A stretch of DNA of 10,000 nt from NCBI GenBank assembly GCA_022702545.1, contig JAHRBC010000009.1, positions 305,001 through 315,000 on the forward strand, read 5' to 3'. The stretch is from Phycomyces nitens (taxonomy: Eukaryota; Mucoromycota; Mucoromycetes; Mucorales; Phycomycetaceae). The stretch's first letter is position 1, and each line of letters begins with the position of its first letter. The translations under genes and the position numbers were made by a program. The notes below the pieces were generated by a model. It was not told the origin of the DNA. It ran no database searches and saw only the letters and a program-made list of their open reading frames with translations. Of this stretch, positions 7,443 through 10,000 are shown piece by piece.

Positions 7443-7558
7443 TCTACGGCCATACAGATAGTAACACACCGGATCCCGTCCGATCTCCGCAGTTAAGTCT
7501 CTCCTGGTAGCGTCAGTACTATGGTGGGGGACCACATGGGAATACGCTATGCCGTAGG
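7443..7558 (+). rRNA. 5S rRNA gene (right arm)
   Basis: This is a complete 5S rRNA of about 116 nt, the small structural RNA of the large ribosomal subunit, made by RNA polymerase III. Helix I closes with CTACGGC at the 5' end and GCCGTAG at the 3' end. The loop C signature GGATCCCGTCCGATCTCC, box A (AGTTAAG at 7491-7497) and box C (GTGGGGGACCACATGGGAA, about 7524-7542) are present. Helix V pairs TAGCG with CGCTA. Transcription ends in TTTTTT at 7559-7564, and a TATA-like stretch lies at -28. The gene sits in the rDNA spacer, about 2.8 kb upstream of the 18S start and divergent from it. This linkage occurs in many fungi and protists. The copy is identical to the left-arm gene and shows no lesion, so it should be functional if the locus is real. 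Confidence 0.97.
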
Positions 7559-7564
7559 TTTTTT
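7559..7564 (+). terminator. RNA polymerase III terminator of right-arm 5S
   Basis: Six T residues follow directly after the 3' strand of helix I (GCCGTAGG). Longer T runs just downstream would act as back-up terminators. Confidence 0.85.
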
Positions 7565-7587
7565 ATTTTTTTTATTTTTTTATTTTT
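7559..7587 (+). repeat. T-rich microsatellite after right 5S
   Basis: This is the mirror tract of 755-791, with T runs of 6, 9, 7 and 5 separated by single A residues. It is shorter than the left tract. Homopolymer-rich tracts vary naturally and are also read unreliably. Confidence 0.75.
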
Positions 7588-8141
7588 GCTTATAACTTTT
7601 ATATGTATTCACATATGTTATATAAGCAACATGAACACTTTTTTTTAAAGTTTTTTGTTTTTGTTTATTATCCATGTAGATCTATTTATTAGCTATTACG
7701 AGTAAAAATATCAAGGTTGTCAGATCAATATTCGATTAGTTATTTAAAAAAAAGTGCCAAAAACCCCCTATTCAAAACTTCACTCATAGTGGCGGTCCGT
7801 CAGTTTTGCTTCAATCAATCTATAACTTTAATAGATTGTTTAAAATATAAAAGTACACAAATGTGGAAAGTTTGAAAAGTATATCTTTATGTGTTCATCT
7901 TAAACATAATTTTTTGTTGATTTTGCGATTTTGTCAATTTAACATTTTTATGTCTGACATAAAAAATCAAGTTGACCTTTATAGCACTTTGGGTGATTTT
8001 CCGATAAAAATCAATTTTAACATATACTAACTCAATATTATCCATACTTATTCATACAACAACCATATACAGTTAATATATTCGATAACCTTGCCTTTTA
8101 TTTTCATTCATCTTATAAGCATTCCCCAATCCCGATGTTAA
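7588..8141. other. AT-rich unique spacer distal to right 5S
   Basis: Mirror of 203-754, including the 9-bp inverted repeat (7945-7953 with 7957-7965). No gene is seen. Confidence 0.6.
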
Positions 8142-8145
8142 TTGC

Positions 8146-8830
8146 AGCCCAAGTACAACCCAATTACAACCCGATTCCATCCCAATTACCACTCATCCGC
8201 ACATCATCATTCTTACAAACCCCCAACCAAGCCCTCTATCCTCTCTTTAACAATACTAACAATCTACCATTTCATTGTTATACTTATTTCCTGTCTAAAC
8301 CGTAGCTCATTCCTAAATCCCTACCCCAATTAGCCTAATCCCAACCCGAATCCAGCCCAATTACCACTCATCTGCACATTATCATTCTTACAAACCCTTT
8401 ATTCTCAACTAAACAATACAAACAAACTGCTAATACACTATTATACTTCTTTCACCCTTCGTTCCAGTCCAAAACACATTACATTCACAAATCCGTACCC
8501 CAAGTACCCTAATCCCGAACTCAAGACTAAGTCCATCCCAATTACCCTTCATCTTGCACATTATCATTCTTACAAACCACTAAACAAATCTTTTATTCTT
8601 AACTAACCGTTACCAACGGCCCACAATTTTATTATAATACTTATTCGAGACTTAATTCCTGTCTAAACCACACATCATTCACTAATCTGTACATCAATCG
8701 GCACTTAATCCCAACGTTAATGCAAACCCGATTCCATCCCGATTACATCCAATTACCTCTCATCTCCACATTGTTTTGCCAAAAAACCTCCAGACAATCC
8801 TTTAAACAATTATTTCTTCCTCTTGCTTTC
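8146..8830 (+). repeat. Degenerate about 190-bp C-rich, G-poor tandem repeat (about four copies)
   Basis: The motif TCCCAATTACCACTCATC, then CACAT, ATCATTCTTACAAACC and, later in the unit, CCTGTCTAAACC and CCCTAATCCC-like ends recurs near 8150, 8345, 8525 and 8725, a period of about 180-200 bp. Copies are only moderately similar and the last is partial. The plus strand is strongly skewed: 8341-8440 has 33 C and 4 G. The short open frame at 8142-8333 comes from the stop-poor C/A/T composition and is not conserved in neighbouring copies. The left arm shows the first copy as its G-rich complement at 1-202. Confidence 0.75.
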
Positions 8831-9006
8831 GTTTTAATAAAAGAAAAAAATCGGTTTTTCTTTATTACTTTGCACACATATACACCCAGGGTTTTAATTG
8901 TTTGAGGCCCACGTGACTTTGAAAATATTGCTGCCTGCTTTTTTAAGTCACATGTTATTGTGACGTGCATAAAAAACTCTTTCTGAATAACAAAAAGCGC
9001 CGTTTG
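8831..9006. other. Linker with small inverted repeats
   Basis: The sequence between the 190-bp and 73-bp arrays contains an A/T hairpin (AAAGAAAAA with TTTTTCTTT, near 8840-8863). It also has a perfect 6-bp inverted repeat GTCACA (8947-8952) with TGTGAC (8959-8964), and CACGTGACTT (8910-8919) opposite AAGTCACATG (8945-8954) with one mismatch. An open frame at 8743-9048 on the minus strand spans three unrelated repeat types and is not accepted as a gene. Confidence 0.6.
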
Positions 9007-9530
9007 TATAGTTTTTTGGGTTATTAGGCTGGAATTATAGGAATTCACCTCTTATATATTGATTTAAAATTCTTTGGGCATAGTTTTTTTGCGATATTTA
9101 CATTGAATTATAAGAATACATCCCTTGTACATTGTTTTAAAACTCTTTGGGCATAGTTTTTTGGGTTATTTGTGAGGAATTATAAAAATGCATCCCTTTT
9201 TACATTGTTTTAAAATTCTTTGGGCATAGTTTTTCTGAGATATTTACCTGGAATTATAAGAATACATCCCTTGTATATTGTTTTAAAACTCTTTGGGCAT
9301 AGTTTTTGGGTTATTTGTGAGGAATTATAAAAATGCATCCCTTTTACATTGTTTTAAAATTCTTTGGGCATAGTTTTTCTGAGATATTTACCTGGAATTA
9401 TAAGAATACATCCCTTGTATATTGTTTTAAAACTCTTTGGGCATAGTTTTTTGGGTTATTTGTGAGGAATTATAAGAATGCATCCCTTTTACATTGTTTT
9501 AAAATTCTTTGTGCATAGTTTTTGGCATAT
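9007..9530 (+). repeat. 73-bp tandem repeat in alternating B-A order (seven monomers)
   Basis: The landmark CTTTGGGCATAG has its first C at 9072, 9145, 9218, 9291, 9362 and 9435, and the variant CTTTGTGCATAG at 9507. Spacing is 71-73 bp. Monomer A carries GATATTTACCTGGAATTATA, ATACATCCCTTGTA and AAAACTC. Monomer B carries GGGTTATTTGTGAGGAATTA, ATGCATCCCTTTT and AAAATTC. The order is B A B A B A B, so the real period is a dimer of about 146 bp. The first B is the most diverged and the last is followed by a decaying TAGTTTTTGGCATATTTG. Confidence 0.92.
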
Positions 9531-9640
9531 TTGTTTTAGAATAATGAAATCGATGAACTATGCGCATCGTTCCAAATATCAACGTTCTATTAGTTAGTGA
9601 GAACGATCGTTAGAATGGTTAGTTAGCTATCTGGAACGTC
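9531..9640. repeat. Nested short inverted repeats between two satellite arrays
   Basis: The outer pair is CGTTCCA (9568-9574) with TGGAACG (9632-9638). The inner pair is CGTTCT (9583-9588) with AGAACG (9600-9605), with an 11-bp loop. The self-complementary AACGATCGTT follows, and TAGTTAG occurs twice (9591 and 9620). It forms the boundary of the 38-bp array. Confidence 0.6.
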
Positions 9641-10000
9641 AACGGATTTGCCGATCGTCATATATATCAACATAGGTCAACGGATTTAATCGATCGTTAT
9701 ATACAGGCAGAGTCCAACGAATTTTGCCGATCGTCATATATATCAACGTAGGTCAACGGATTTAATTGATCGTTATATACAGGCAGAGTCCAACGGATTT
9801 GCCGATCGTCATATATATTAACAGAGGTCAACGGATTTGCCAATCGTTATATATACAGGCAGAGGTCAACGGATTTATCGATCGTCATATATACTGGCAG
9901 AGGTCAACGGATTTATCGATCGTCATATATACTGGCAGAGGTCAACGGATTTATCGATCGTCATATATACTGGCAGAGGTCAACGGATTTATCGATCGTC
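9641..10000 (+). repeat. 38-bp minisatellite, running off the window
   Basis: Units begin with AACGGATTT at 9641, 9679, 9716 (AACGAATTT), 9755, 9792, 9830, 9868, 9906, 9944 and 9982 (partial). Periods are 37-39 bp. Each unit contains GATCGTCATATATA or GATCGTTATATA, then CAACATAGGTC or GGCAGAGGTC. The first four full units alternate two forms, while the last three full units are identical, so homogeneity rises toward the right edge. The CGATCG palindrome recurs in most units. Confidence 0.95.

Larger units (their letters stand above)
4489..8343 (-). repeat. Right arm of the giant imperfect palindrome
   Basis: This is the reverse-complement partner of 1-4467. The sequence here is cleaner than in the left arm: the five 199-bp anchors are spaced 200, 199, 199 and 200 bp, against 203, 200, 207, 204 and 206 bp on the left. 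Beyond 8343 the right flank continues into further repeats, whose mirror images would lie left of position 1, outside the window. Confidence 0.95.

Noticed and set aside
8142..8333. 63-residue open frame, present identically at 11-202 on the minus strand
   Set aside because: Identity is due to the palindrome. The neighbouring copies of the same 190-bp repeat do not keep the frame, and the composition (C/A/T, few G) makes stops rare by chance.
8146..8713. Subtelomeric or telomeric tract suggested by CCCTAATCCC motifs
   Set aside because: The motifs are isolated within a 190-bp period rather than in short tandem runs, and 5S and 18S place the region in the rDNA spacer.
8743..9048. 101-residue open frame on the minus strand, the second longest in the window
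   Set aside because: It crosses the end of the 190-bp repeat, the linker and the start of the 73-bp array, which is not how a gene would sit. No motif or signal is visible.
9641..10000. CRISPR-like array
   Set aside because: The repeats abut directly with no unique spacers, and the context is eukaryotic rDNA spacer. It is a minisatellite.

Overview
The window is non-coding eukaryotic DNA from a ribosomal DNA intergenic spacer (IGS), arranged as a large imperfect palindrome. Two identical 116-nt 5S rRNA genes and two facing copies of the 5' end of the small-subunit (18S) rRNA gene fix its identity. No protein-coding gene is supported: every open frame is short and lies in a tandem repeat or a mirrored non-coding segment. 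The organism is a eukaryote with 5S linked to the large rDNA unit in antisense orientation to 18S. That arrangement occurs in many fungi and some protists; a fungus is plausible, but the species cannot be named from this sequence.

Layout. The left arm (1-4467) and right arm (4489-8343) are reverse complements around a turnaround near 4478, which lies about 150 bp inside 18S. Reading outward from the turnaround, each arm holds: the 18S 5' end; a short leader-like stretch; about 600 bp of mirrored low-complexity spacer; an array of about 199-bp repeats (six anchors on the left, five on the right) flanked by older diverged relatives; a 5S gene transcribed outward, away from 18S; an AAAAAAAT microsatellite at its terminator; unique AT-rich spacer; and a strand-asymmetric C-rich/G-poor repeat of about 190 bp. 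The left arm is cut by the window edge. The right flank continues (8344-10000) with more of the 190-bp repeat, a linker with small inverted repeats, seven 73-bp monomers in strict B-A alternation, another short inverted-repeat block, and a 38-bp minisatellite that runs off the edge. The 28S 3' end is not reached.

Interpretation. The outer arms are nearly identical, while the inner 3 kb differ by many small indels, one repeat unit, and a left-only 308-bp block of scrambled inverted repeats. The 18S heads point toward each other and stop after about 160 bp. This is the reverse of functional palindromic rDNA, where transcription runs outward from the centre. The palindrome is therefore either a real inverted rDNA rearrangement (a pseudo-rDNA fragment) or a fold-back long-read or assembly chimera. 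Noisy 18S sequence on both sides and insertion-rich left-arm repeats favour an artefact or unpolished consensus at the centre. The spacer content (5S, repeats, minisatellites) is real IGS in either case.
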